Assembly: GCA_023386885.1 (NCBI GenBank)
Contig: JAEWIX010000012.1
Location: 41,351-105,350, forward strand
DNA length: 64,000 bases
DNA from: Pseudomonadota bacterium
GTDB lineage: Bacteria; Pseudomonadota; Alphaproteobacteria; Rhizobiales; Xanthobacteraceae
Reading direction: 5' to 3'
Below are positions 1 through 8,137 of this stretch, in pieces (the first letter of the stretch is position 1; each line of letters opens with the position of its first letter). The translations under genes were made by a program, and so were the position numbers. The notes beneath the pieces were generated by a model. That model was not told the origin of the DNA and ran no database searches. It worked only from the letters and a program-made list of their open reading frames with translations.

Positions 1-183
1 CACCGCTGCAGCCCCGTTACGCGATTTCAGCAAACTCAAATCGTAGGATGCCTGATGCGGCAGGAACGGAATGCCGCCCGCCTGTGCGGCCCCCGCGCCG
101 AATAGCAGCACGCCCGCGAGCGCGACACCGGCAGCGAACGGAACCTCGGACATCGGTTGCAAGAATTGATATAAACGACGCAT
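1..183 (-). CDS. EipB-family cell-envelope integrity protein, N-terminal part (cut by window edge)
   Basis: Only the first 61 residues lie in the window; the gene continues to the left of base 1. It starts at an ATG at 181-183 with GGAGA about six bases upstream. A hydrophobic stretch ending in AGAAQA is a good Sec signal peptide. The mature start, with FLPHQASYDLSLLKSR, matches what I remember of the EipB/DUF1849 family, periplasmic beta-spiral proteins needed for envelope integrity in Brucella and relatives. The C-terminal part, including the conserved cysteine pair of the family, cannot be seen. The assignment rests on a short segment. It is divergent from dmeF. Confidence 0.62.
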   Translation of the reverse strand, partial: MRRLYQFLQPMSEVPFAAGVALAGVLLFGAGAAQAGGIPFLPHQASYDLSLLKSRNGAAAV

Positions 184-320
184 GTCGTCTCCATAAGTCG
201 GCGAATCCATACCATATTGAGCGCCTTATTGAGCCACAACTGAGGCGCCCGCCAGCGTAACAACATAACATCGTCATTCATGATCGCGTGATTATATCTT
301 CGGTCGACAGAGGATTGCCG

Positions 321-1316
321 ATGCACTCGCACTCGCTCGAAACTTGGACCCACGATCACAACTTCCTCGGCGCACAACATGCGCGCAACGAGCGGCGGAC
401 CTGGCTGGTGGTCTGGCTGACGCTGGGAATGATGGCGGCGGAGATCGTCGGCGGCAGCGTGTTCGGCTCCATGGCCCTGCTCGCCGACGGCTGGCACATG
501 TCCACCCATGCGGTGGCCATTGGCATCGCCGCCCTTGCCTATCGCTATGCCCGCAACCATGCCAACGATCCGCGCTTCGCCTTCGGCACCGGCAAGTTCG
601 GCGAGTTGGCGGCATTCACCAGCGCGGTAGTGCTCGGCATCGTTGCCATCATGGTCGCCTATGAGAGCCTGCTGCGCGTCGCCGATCCGCGGCCGATCGC
701 CTACGGCGAAGCCATTGCCATCGCGGTGCTGGGCCTGCTGGTCAATCTGGTCTCTGCATGGTTGTTGCGGGAGGACCACGGCCACCATCATCACGGCCAC
801 GACAACGATCATGGCCACAGCCATTCCCACGATCATACGCCACGCGACTCTGCCGCGCCCGCGCAGCGCGACAACAATCTGCGCGCCGCTTACGTTCATG
901 TGCTGGCGGATGCCGCCACTTCGGTGATGGCGATCGCCGCGCTGATCCTCGCCCGCGCATTCGGCTGGGTCTGGATCGATCCGGTGGTCGGCATCGTCGG
1001 CAGTCTTGTGATCGCAAGCTGGGCTTACGGCCTGATCAAGAGCGCCGGCGCGGTGCTGATCGACGTCGTGCCGGATTCCAATGTCGTCGACGGTATTCGC
1101 CACCGACTCGAAGTCGACGGGGATCGTATCTCCGACTTGCATCTATGGCAGGTCGGCCCGGGGCACTATTCCGCCATCGTGACCATCGTAACCGATCAAC
1201 CCAAACCACCCGCTTTCTACAAAGCGAGGCTCGGCGAATTGCAGCAACTCAGCCACGTTACCGTCGAAGTCGATCAATGCGTCCACCCGGATGGGCCTTG
1301 CACCCGCGTTGCCTGA
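321..1316 (+). CDS. dmeF: Cation diffusion facilitator, DmeF-type Co2+/Ni2+/Zn2+ efflux protein
   Basis: Inner-membrane proton-driven exporter of divalent metals. The 331-residue product has six predicted membrane segments, the HxxxD/DxxxH-type metal site (Asp56/His59 after ALLA in helix 2, His193/Asp197 in helix 5) and a very His-rich cytosolic loop at about residues 152-172. The N-terminus with HSLETWTHDHNFLG is typical of DmeF. The ATG at 321 is preferred over an in-frame start at 288 because AGAGGA precedes it by about seven bases. Known DmeF operons usually carry a DmeR repressor; none is next to this gene, so regulation is unknown. The exact metal cannot be told from sequence. Confidence 0.9.
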   Translation: MHSHSLETWTHDHNFLGAQHARNERRTWLVVWLTLGMMAAEIVGGSVFGSMALLADGWHMSTHAVAIGIAALAYRYARNHANDPRFAFGTGKFGELAAFTSAVVLGIVAIMVAYESLLRVADPRPIAYGEAIAIAVLGLLVNLVSAWLLREDHGHHHHGHDNDHGHSHSHDHTPRDSAAPAQRDNNLRAAYVHVLADAATSVMAIAALILARAFGWVWIDPVVGIVGSLVIASWAYGLIKSAGAVLIDVVPDSNVVDGIRHRLEVDGDRISDLHLWQVGPGHYSAIVTIVTDQPKPPAFYKARLGELQQLSHVTVEVDQCVHPDGPCTRVA

Positions 1317-1453
1317 CGCAAGGATACATGCGTTGGCAAGCGGTATTTACGTTCCGGGTCGCTTGCATGTCGCGATCCGATAGGCGAAATAGACGCGGGT
1401 GATCGCGCGCGATTACACGTATTCGATACGAAAGCAATCATTTGGGGATGATC

Positions 1454-1921
1454 ATGGCAGGAACAGTCGAGCAGAAACTTGCGGCGCAGGGCGTGGTGCT
1501 GCACGAACCCGCCAGCCCGATCGCGAATTACGTCGGTTTTGTCCGCACCGGCAACCTGCTGTTCGTGTCGGGTCAGGTTTGCGTCAATGCCGAGGGAAAG
1601 CTGATCGCCAAGGGCAAGCTCGGTGCCGGCGTCACCGTCGAACAGGGCAACGCCGCGGCGCGCGGTTGCGCCATCAACCTGCTGGCGCAGATCAAGGCCG
1701 CGCTCGGCGATCTCGACAAGGTGACGCGCGTGGTGCGTCTCGGTGGATTCGTCAATTCGACACCGGATTTCACCGATGGACCGAAGGTGCTCAACGGAGC
1801 GTCCGACCTGATGGTCGCAGCGTTCGGCGACAAGGGACGCCACTCTCGTTCTACGGTCGGCGTCGCTTCCCTGCCCGGCGATGCTGCGGTCGAAGTCGAA
1901 GGCATCTTCGAAGTCGCCTGA
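1454..1921 (+). CDS. RidA/YjgF-family protein
   Basis: A 155-residue Rid-family protein. True RidA enzymes deaminate reactive 2-aminoacrylate and other enamines or imines. The sequence fits the larger subgroup often annotated as 'RidA family', with NYVGFVRTGNLLFVSGQ near the start and a GRHSRSTVGVASLPGDAAVEVE end; the Arg in this C-terminal region corresponds to the substrate-carboxylate arginine. The ATG at 1454 fits the GGGGAT ribosome site; ATG 1448 and TTG 1442 are in frame upstream. It is 12 bases upstream of the glycerophosphodiesterase gene, so the two are probably cotranscribed. Confidence 0.88.
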   Translation: MAGTVEQKLAAQGVVLHEPASPIANYVGFVRTGNLLFVSGQVCVNAEGKLIAKGKLGAGVTVEQGNAAARGCAINLLAQIKAALGDLDKVTRVVRLGGFVNSTPDFTDGPKVLNGASDLMVAAFGDKGRHSRSTVGVASLPGDAAVEVEGIFEVA

Positions 1922-1933
1922 CGGGATCACACG

Positions 1934-2680
1934 ATGCGGGCACCTCCTTGGCTGGCAGTGCGTCCGGCGGCTCATCGTGGCCTGCACGATCGCACGCACG
2001 GAATCGTCGAGAACATGCCGGCCGCGTTCGCGGCGGCAGTCGCCGGCAACTACAGCATCGAACTTGATCTGCAGCTAACGGCCGACGGCGAAGCCATGGT
2101 GCATCACGACGATCGGCTCGGTCGCCTCACCGAAGGCGACGGTGCGCTGCGCGAGATGACCGCCGCGCAACTGCGACAGGTGGCGTTCAAGGATACCGCC
2201 GAGCGGATGGTTTCGCTCAGCGATGTGTTAACGATGGTCGCCGGCCGCGTGCCGTTGTTCATCGAGGTCAAGAGCCAGTTCGACGGCGACCGCAAGCTGG
2301 TCGCGCGTCTCGCGGAAGTGATCGCAAGTTACAGCGGCCCGGCGGCGGTGATGTCGTTCGACCCCGATCAGGTGCTGGCGTTGCGTGAAAAGATTCCGGG
2401 CTTGCCGCGCGGCATCATCGCCCAACGCACCTATGACGACGACTACTGGAAATGGCTGACGCCGCAGCAGCGCGACGATATGCTGTATCTGCGGCACGGC
2501 TTCCGCACGCAGCCGCACTTCGTCAATTTCTGGGGCCAGCAATTGCCCGCCCCCGCGCCGTGGATTGCACGCAACGTGTTCGGTTGTCCGCTGCTGGCCT
2601 GGACCATTCGCACTGCCGAGCAGCGCGCCCACGCCGAACGCTATGCCGACCAGATCGTGTTCGAAGGGTTCCGCCCCTAG
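1934..2680 (+). CDS. Glycerophosphodiester phosphodiesterase
   Basis: Cytosolic GDPD-family enzyme of 248 residues; family members hydrolyse glycerophosphodiesters to glycerol-3-phosphate and an alcohol. The metal and catalytic motifs are all visible: His14-Arg15-Gly16, Glu26-Asn27, Glu43-x-Asp45, His58-Asp59 and Glu111-x-Lys113 in a TIM-barrel layout. No signal peptide is present, which favours a UgpQ-like cytoplasmic form. It follows ridA after 12 bases and is likely in the same transcript. Confidence 0.9.
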   Translation: MRAPPWLAVRPAAHRGLHDRTHGIVENMPAAFAAAVAGNYSIELDLQLTADGEAMVHHDDRLGRLTEGDGALREMTAAQLRQVAFKDTAERMVSLSDVLTMVAGRVPLFIEVKSQFDGDRKLVARLAEVIASYSGPAAVMSFDPDQVLALREKIPGLPRGIIAQRTYDDDYWKWLTPQQRDDMLYLRHGFRTQPHFVNFWGQQLPAPAPWIARNVFGCPLLAWTIRTAEQRAHAERYADQIVFEGFRP

Positions 2681-2745
2681 TGATCAATGCGGCCTTGACG
2701 GCGCGGCTTGCAGGTCCAATCTGTAGGCTTGTCGTCTGTCTTTTT

Positions 2746-2795
2746 GAGCGTGATCTTCTCCGAAGACCGGTTTCCACTTTTCGGAATCATGCTCC
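2746..2795. repeat. Dispersed palindromic element, family A (single copy)
   Basis: An imperfect 50-bp palindrome running from GAGCGTGAT to ATCATGCTC with ACCGGTTTCCACTTTT in the middle. From memory, near-identical elements (GATCATGCTC... with a GGAAAAGTGG core) occur many times between genes in Bradyrhizobium and related genomes. It lies in the 156-base gap between the glycerophosphodiesterase and the COG3146 gene. The function is unknown; it may fold in RNA as an mRNA-end structure. Confidence 0.7.
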
Positions 2796-2836
2796 AAGCC
2801 TCCAATGGCTCCCCTGCGTGACCGGTTCGTTTGTTG

Positions 2837-4036
2837 ATGGATTCACCTGACATCACTTTGGAAGCCGTATCGTCCGCGCGCCAGATCGGCGCGGCGGACT
2901 GGGATGCCTGCGCCAATCCGACATCTGCCTGTGGCCACGAAAGACTCTACAATCCGTTCGTGTCCTACGCGTTCTTCGACGCGGTCGAGCAATCAGGCTC
3001 GGCCAGCGCGCGCACCGGTTGGGCACCGCGCCATCTCGTGGCACGGCGCGATGGTCTGATCGTCGGCCTGGTGCCGTGCTATCTGAAGTCGCACTCCCAG
3101 GGCGAATACGTGTTCGATCGCGGCTGGGCCGATGCCTACGAGCGCGCCGGCGGCGAATACTATCCGAAGCTACAGGCAAGTGTGCCGTTCACGCCGGCGA
3201 CGGGACCGCGCCTCCTGGTGCGCACTGGGATCGACGACCCCGATCGCATTCGCACCGCGCTCGCTGGCGGCCTGAAAGCGCTGTGCAACGCCACCGAGAC
3301 ATCGTCGGTGCACGTCACCTTCGCGCCAGAAGACGAATGGACGTTCCTCGCGACGCAAGGCTTCCTGCAACGGACCGATCAGCAATTCCACTGGCACAAT
3401 GCGGACTATGCCAGCTTCGAGGATTTCCTCGCCACGCTGTCATCACGCCATCGCAAGGCGATCCGTCGCGAGCGCCGCGATGCGCTGGCGAACGGCATTA
3501 CCATCCATGCACTGACAGGCAGCGAACTGACCGAGGAAGCGTGGGACGCCTTCTTCACCTTCTACATGGAGACCGGCTCGCGCAAATGGGGGCGGCCCTA
3601 CCTCACGCGCGATTTCTACACCCGGATCGGCGAAACAATGTCGGAGCACATCGCGCTGATCATGGCGAAGCGCGATGGGCACTGGATCGCCGGCGCCATC
3701 AACTTCATCGGCGGCGATACGCTGTTCGGACGGCACTGGGGCGCCATCGAGCACCACCCGTTCCTGCATTTCGAGGTGTGCTACTATCAGGCGATCGACT
3801 TCGCGATCCGCCATCGCCTAAAAACGGTCGAGGCCGGCGCGCAGGGCGAACACAAGATCGCACGCGGCTATCTGCCGCAAACCACCTACTCCGCCCACTA
3901 CATCGCCGATCCGGCGCTGCGCCGCGCCGTGCGCGATTACCTCGCGCGGGAGCGGCTTTATGTCGCCGAGGCCGGCCGTCAATTGACCGAGGCAGGACCG
4001 TTCCGCAAGAGTTCATCCGACGATCAGACATCTTGA
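2837..4036 (+). CDS. COG3146-family N-acyltransferase (GNAT fold)
   Basis: A 399-residue protein of the COG3146/DUF482 family of predicted N-acyltransferases, related to FemAB and GNAT folds. Recognisable blocks include FLATLSSRHRKAIRRERR, FYMETGSRKWGRPYLT and a C-terminal VEAGAQGEHKIARGYLP, which are hallmarks of this family. The physiological substrate is not established. ATG 2837 is chosen; two in-frame TTG codons directly upstream at 2831 and 2834 are less likely. The HIT gene follows 48 bases downstream on the same strand. Confidence 0.85.
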   Translation: MDSPDITLEAVSSARQIGAADWDACANPTSACGHERLYNPFVSYAFFDAVEQSGSASARTGWAPRHLVARRDGLIVGLVPCYLKSHSQGEYVFDRGWADAYERAGGEYYPKLQASVPFTPATGPRLLVRTGIDDPDRIRTALAGGLKALCNATETSSVHVTFAPEDEWTFLATQGFLQRTDQQFHWHNADYASFEDFLATLSSRHRKAIRRERRDALANGITIHALTGSELTEEAWDAFFTFYMETGSRKWGRPYLTRDFYTRIGETMSEHIALIMAKRDGHWIAGAINFIGGDTLFGRHWGAIEHHPFLHFEVCYYQAIDFAIRHRLKTVEAGAQGEHKIARGYLPQTTYSAHYIADPALRRAVRDYLARERLYVAEAGRQLTEAGPFRKSSSDDQTS

Positions 4037-4084
4037 CCGCGCTCCGCCGGGCGAGGAAAGTGGCGCGCGATTTTGGGAGCGACC

Positions 4085-4513
4085 ATGGCCACCTACGACA
4101 CCAACAATATCTTCGCGAAGATCCTGCGCGGCGAAATTCCCTGCTTCAAGGTTTATGAGAACGACCATGTGCTGGCGTTTCTCGACATCATGCCGCGCGC
4201 ACCCGGCCATACGCTGGTGATCCCCAAGGCCCCGGCCCGCAACCTCCTCGACATCACCGAGCAGGACTTTGTCGAGGTTGCCCGCGCGACACGGCTGATC
4301 GCCCGTGCGGCGATGCCGGTCTTCAAGGCCGACGGTGTGATGATCATCCAGTTCAGCGAGCCCGCCAGTGGACAGGAAGTCTATCACCTGCACATGCATG
4401 TGATCCCGCGCTTCGAGGGCGTGGCGTTGCTGCCGCCGGCAACCGTCAAGGCCGACATGGCGATGCTTGCGGAGCAGGCTGCGCAACTGGCCGCCGCACT
4501 GAAGCAGGGCTGA
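4085..4513 (+). CDS. HIT-family nucleotide hydrolase/transferase
   Basis: A 142-residue histidine-triad protein. The signature His101-x-His103-x-His105 (HLHMHVIPR) is intact, preceded by the usual FLDIMPRAPGHTLVIPK block, so it should be an active nucleoside-phosphoramidate or dinucleotide hydrolase of the HinT type, acting in the cytosol. ATG 4085 is preferred to a TTG at 4073 because GGGAG sits about six bases upstream. The gene is convergent with trmO, four bases apart. Confidence 0.93.
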   Translation: MATYDTNNIFAKILRGEIPCFKVYENDHVLAFLDIMPRAPGHTLVIPKAPARNLLDITEQDFVEVARATRLIARAAMPVFKADGVMIIQFSEPASGQEVYHLHMHVIPRFEGVALLPPATVKADMAMLAEQAAQLAAALKQG

Positions 4514-4517
4514 CGCC

Positions 4518-5012
4518 TTACGACGCGACCTCCTCATCGCCGGGCTGCGGCGGCGCCAACGGCGTGAACTGACACCGATCCGGCTTGAGATCGACAAGCG
4601 GCGTGCCGTCGAGGCAATCGAGCCCCTGCACTAACACATTGGCGCCCTCAACGTCGACCAGCTTGACCATCGAGGTGCCGATCGGGTTGGGCCGTACCGG
4701 TGTACGCAGCGAAAAGGTGCCGCGCACCGAACCGTCGTTCTTCGGGCTTTGCAGCACCAGATCGCGTCGCGACAGATGCAGCCAGTAGAGCACCTCCAGA
4801 CGTTCGTATTGCTCGATGCCGCGCAAGGCCGGCACCCACGGTTCGAAAATCTCGATGCGACAGACCGGGCCATCGATACGGCCCTGACGCGGCGTCATCA
4901 GGCGCGACGTCCATGGCGTATGGATGCGACCGATAAAGACCAGCCCGGCATCGCCCGGCGCGGGCGCCTGCACCGCGACCTCGCCCGCGCGAATTTCGCT
5001 TTCCCGCACCAT
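4518..5012 (-). CDS. trmO: tRNA (N6-threonylcarbamoyladenosine37-N6)-methyltransferase TrmO
   Basis: A 164-residue TsaA/TrmO-like protein. Family members use S-adenosylmethionine to methylate t6A37 in some threonine tRNAs. The VFIGRIHTPW opening, the ILYWL-like VLYWLH strand, and the SLRTPVRPNPIGTSMVKL block that forms the SAM and active-site region are characteristic. It lacks the longer C-terminal domain of E. coli TrmO, as is common in short alphaproteobacterial versions. GAGAGG precedes the ATG by about nine bases. Confidence 0.85.
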   Translation of the reverse strand: MVRESEIRAGEVAVQAPAPGDAGLVFIGRIHTPWTSRLMTPRQGRIDGPVCRIEIFEPWVPALRGIEQYERLEVLYWLHLSRRDLVLQSPKNDGSVRGTFSLRTPVRPNPIGTSMVKLVDVEGANVLVQGLDCLDGTPLVDLKPDRCQFTPLAPPQPGDEEVAS

Positions 5013-5095
5013 GTCATCGCCTCTCGTTCGACCGATATATTCGTTGGAATAGGCCGCCGAAACGCTTCATCGTCAAGGACAGAATGCCCGCGCCG

Positions 5096-6010
5096 TCATC
5101 CTCCGGCGTGCCTGTTGCGCAACACCAGACAGCCCTGCCCGGCGCGGCGAATCTTCTGGCAGAGCGCGTCGGCCTCGGCGCGCGTATCGGCTCCGATTCG
5201 CACCTGATAGAACGTGCGCGTGCCACGGCTGCGCCATACCGAGCCAAGCAGGCTCGGATCGCGATCTCCGATGATCGGGGTCAGCCGCTTCATCGCACGC
5301 GCATAGGACGCCAGCGCTCTGTCCCGCGAGAAACCGGCGGCAAGCTGCACGCCCCATGGCCGGTCGGCGCCCAGTTTCACCCGTTGCTCGAGTCCCGCGA
5401 CAAACGGATTCGGCGCGCGCTGAAGCAACGCCATCAACTCGCGGCAACCGGACACCGGCGCACGTTCCGCCACCCGGTCGCTGGCATTCTTCCAGTCATC
5501 GATCGGAACACCAGTGATGGCCAGGACGTAGCTGCGCGTCTCCGCCGGCATATAGCCGGTGCCCTCGATCCATTCGCGCACCCGCCGGGGACCGGCATTG
5601 TAGGCCGCCGCCGCAAGGCCGAGATTGCCGAACTGATCGCGCAACTCGCGCAAAAACTCCGCCGACTTCGGCAAGGCCTGCACTGGATCGAACGGATCGA
5701 GCAAACGCCGCTCGCTTGCCGTTCCGGGCATGAATTGCGCGATGCCCTGCGCCCGATCGCCATTGCGTGTCACCGGTCCCACCGCGTCCGGCTGGAAGCG
5801 GCTCTCCTGCCAGATCACCCGTGAGAAAAATTCCAGCGGCAAACCTGCCTCCTTCGCGGCGGATTCGATCATCAGGCACATCGCCTCGCGGGTGTCGGCC
5901 CGCGCCGCAGGTTTGGCGGCCGCATCCTCCGCACGAGCGGCCGCCGTGCAAGCCGCCAATGCTGCAACGACGAGCAGGCTTCGCACCACATTGTCCGCCC
6001 GCGTCCGCAT
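5096..6010 (-). CDS. Lytic transglycosylase with C-terminal SPOR-like domain
   Basis: A 304-residue exported murein hydrolase. The N-terminus carries a signal sequence with LAAC at residues 18-21, a possible lipobox, so it may be a lipoprotein. The SLT fold motifs are clear: catalytic Glu69 in IWQESRFQPDAV, GIAQFMPGTA, and AAYNAGPRRV. The final 50 residues, with TFYQVRIGADTRAEADALC, look like a SPOR peptidoglycan-binding domain. It should cleave glycan strands with 1,6-anhydro end formation at sites of septal or denuded murein. GAAAGG precedes the ATG by five bases. Confidence 0.88.
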   Translation of the reverse strand: MRTRADNVVRSLLVVAALAACTAAARAEDAAAKPAARADTREAMCLMIESAAKEAGLPLEFFSRVIWQESRFQPDAVGPVTRNGDRAQGIAQFMPGTASERRLLDPFDPVQALPKSAEFLRELRDQFGNLGLAAAAYNAGPRRVREWIEGTGYMPAETRSYVLAITGVPIDDWKNASDRVAERAPVSGCRELMALLQRAPNPFVAGLEQRVKLGADRPWGVQLAAGFSRDRALASYARAMKRLTPIIGDRDPSLLGSVWRSRGTRTFYQVRIGADTRAEADALCQKIRRAGQGCLVLRNRHAGG

Positions 6011-6132
6011 CGCAGCCTTTCCGCGTCTGCATGACCCCGCTTCGATGGCGCGGCTTGACAGCCTCTCATCAGCCGCTAGCTATCGTCACAGGCACGTAGC
6101 CAAGAAATGCGGCGTGAGCGTGGGAGACGCGG

Positions 6133-7068
6133 ATGATCGAACCTGAGCACAACTCTCTCGCCTTCGCGCCGGATGACGATCAACCGATCCAATACATGGC
6201 GCGCACGCGGGCATATTACGCGGCGATCGGCTACACCACGCCCTATCGCTGGGCGCACTACACCAGCGCCCCGTTCCAACCATTGCGCAAACCGCTCGCC
6301 AAATCGCGCGTCACGATCATTACCACGGCCGCACCGTTCGATCCGGCCAAGGGCGATCAAGGTCCAGGGGCGGCGTATAATGGCGGCGCGAAGTTCTACG
6401 CCGTCTACGACGGCGATACGTCGCAACACCACGACCTGCGTATCTCGCACATCGCGTACGACCGCGTTCACACATCGGCCAAAGACAGCGGCACCTGGTT
6501 CCCGTTGCCGCAACTGATCAAGGCGTCGGCGGGCGGGCGCATCGGCGACGTCGCGCCGCGCTTCTTCGGTGCACCGACCAACCGCAGCCACCGTGTCACC
6601 ATCGAGACCGATGCACCGGAAGTCCTCGCGCGCTGCCAAGCCGACGGCGTGGACGCCGCGGTGCTGGTACCGAACTGCCCGGTCTGTCACCAGACCGTCA
6701 GCCTCGTGGCGCGGCATCTTGAGGCCAACGGCATCGCCACCGTGGTCATGGGCTGCGCCAAGGACATCGTCGAGCACGCCGCCGTGCCGCGCTTTCTGTT
6801 CAGCGATTTTCCGCTCGGCAATTCCGCCGGCAAACCGCACGACGCGGAGTCGCAGGCGCTCACCCTCGATCTCGCGCTACGGCTGCTGGAATCCGCACCC
6901 GGCCCGCAGACGACGATGCAGTCGCCGCTGCGCTGGAGCGAGGACGCGTCATGGAAGCGCGACTACAACAATGTCGAAACCATGAGCGCCGAAGAACTCG
7001 CCCGCCGCCGTCGCGATTTCGACGCGCAGAAAGAGGCCGCGCGGCAGGTGCGCAACAGCGCGGCCTGA
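6133..7068 (+). CDS. GrdB-like (glycine/sarcosine/betaine reductase B family) protein, Cys form
   Basis: A 311-residue protein resembling component B of the clostridial glycine/betaine/sarcosine reductases (PF07355 family). The redox position that is selenocysteine in GrdB appears here as a CPVC motif at Cys182 and Cys185 within LVPNCPVCHQTVSLV; no in-frame UGA is involved. There are no genes for GrdA, GrdC or GrdE in the window, so a classical reductase complex is not supported and the substrate is unknown. The start has GGGAGACG upstream. It ends seven bases from the convergent aldoxime dehydratase gene. Confidence 0.8.
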   Translation: MIEPEHNSLAFAPDDDQPIQYMARTRAYYAAIGYTTPYRWAHYTSAPFQPLRKPLAKSRVTIITTAAPFDPAKGDQGPGAAYNGGAKFYAVYDGDTSQHHDLRISHIAYDRVHTSAKDSGTWFPLPQLIKASAGGRIGDVAPRFFGAPTNRSHRVTIETDAPEVLARCQADGVDAAVLVPNCPVCHQTVSLVARHLEANGIATVVMGCAKDIVEHAAVPRFLFSDFPLGNSAGKPHDAESQALTLDLALRLLESAPGPQTTMQSPLRWSEDASWKRDYNNVETMSAEELARRRRDFDAQKEAARQVRNSAA

Positions 7069-7075
7069 AAGCGCC

Positions 7076-8119
7076 TTATGCGACAAGTTCGCGCGCGTTG
7101 AGCATCCCGGTCCGCTCATGGCAGTTAAGATATTCGAAGAACTGTTCGTCGGCGCGAGCCACTGTCACCTCATGATACAGACGTAGCCTGGCCGCTGGTC
7201 CGAGGGTCGAAAGATATTTCATCGCGGCGCCGAAGATCCGGACATGGGTTGGATGCGACTCCGCCCACCGCTCCAGAGCTTCGAGACTGTGCCACCAGCT
7301 CTGGCCATATGATTTTTCGGTGGCGTTGCCGTCGCGATCCAGTACGCGCATGTAGCGATTGGCGTAGCAGCCGATCGAGGTGCCCTCGTCTCGCAGAAAG
7401 TCCATTCCAGCACGCAACACCGGCTCGACATCGTTGAGATACATTTCCCGTTCGGCGTCGTCGGTATCAGTCCAGTCCTGACCGGAGCGGATCATGCAGA
7501 TGTTGTCGTGGGGCACGATCTGAATGCAGGCACCCGACCGGACGATCCGCGGGTCGCCGCGTGGCGCCAGTTCATCCGTCTGCGACAGCGGCATACGATC
7601 CCGCATCCCGCCCCAGTAGGCGTGTTCCTCGACCTCGCCGCTCATGCTTTCGGCAAGAACCGCAATACCTTCGGGACGCCCAAGCGACGAGAACAGCGTC
7701 TCATAGGATCGGACGGATGGCCGCAATACTTCAATAAAGAAGCCCGCGCCCGCTTTTGTCCGGACTTCTCCAGTCCATTGATCGCGGGTGTCCCCGAACC
7801 AGTCATCGAACATTCGCGGGTCATCCCAATAGGCCACCGACACGATATTCGTGTAGCCCGCCTGATCGACATATTGCGCCCGATCCCAATGAGACGGCCC
7901 GCGATCCTCCGCAAAGCGCCGATCGAGCCAGTCAAGCGCAGCACGTGTCGCCGCGGTCGGTGCATCGCGATACTGCACGCCGAAATAGGCCATAACGACG
8001 CGAACCACGTCCGGCGTATGCCGGGCGACAAACGAAGGATACGGCGGCCGATAGTTCTGCGGCGTTCGGGCGGCTTGCGTCCGTCCGGTTTGCAGATGGG
8101 GCGGGATTGCGGATTCCAT
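7076..8119 (-). CDS. Aldoxime dehydratase (heme)
   Basis: A 347-residue member of the phenylacetaldoxime dehydratase family, EC 4.99.1.5 type, converting aldoximes to nitriles and water through direct Fe-N coordination of substrate by heme. Family features include NYRPPYPSFVARH near the start, a SGACIQIVPHDNICMIRSGQ core and a C-terminal helix pair carrying His292 (THVRIF) and His316 (RLYHEV), which I take as the proximal heme ligand and the catalytic histidine, 24 residues apart as in OxdB. Length matches the usual 350. GGAGGGA lies eight bases before the ATG. It is 18 bases downstream of the nitrilase gene, so the two are an operon. Confidence 0.93.
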   Translation of the reverse strand: MESAIPPHLQTGRTQAARTPQNYRPPYPSFVARHTPDVVRVVMAYFGVQYRDAPTAATRAALDWLDRRFAEDRGPSHWDRAQYVDQAGYTNIVSVAYWDDPRMFDDWFGDTRDQWTGEVRTKAGAGFFIEVLRPSVRSYETLFSSLGRPEGIAVLAESMSGEVEEHAYWGGMRDRMPLSQTDELAPRGDPRIVRSGACIQIVPHDNICMIRSGQDWTDTDDAEREMYLNDVEPVLRAGMDFLRDEGTSIGCYANRYMRVLDRDGNATEKSYGQSWWHSLEALERWAESHPTHVRIFGAAMKYLSTLGPAARLRLYHEVTVARADEQFFEYLNCHERTGMLNARELVA

Positions 8120-8137
8120 GATTGTCCCTCCTCGCGC

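Noticed and set aside
36..1142. A 368-codon minus-strand frame over dmeF
   Set aside because: Antisense to dmeF, whose product has all CDF features.
6133..7068. Selenoprotein with in-frame UGA
   Set aside because: The frame is open throughout and the key position is cysteine.
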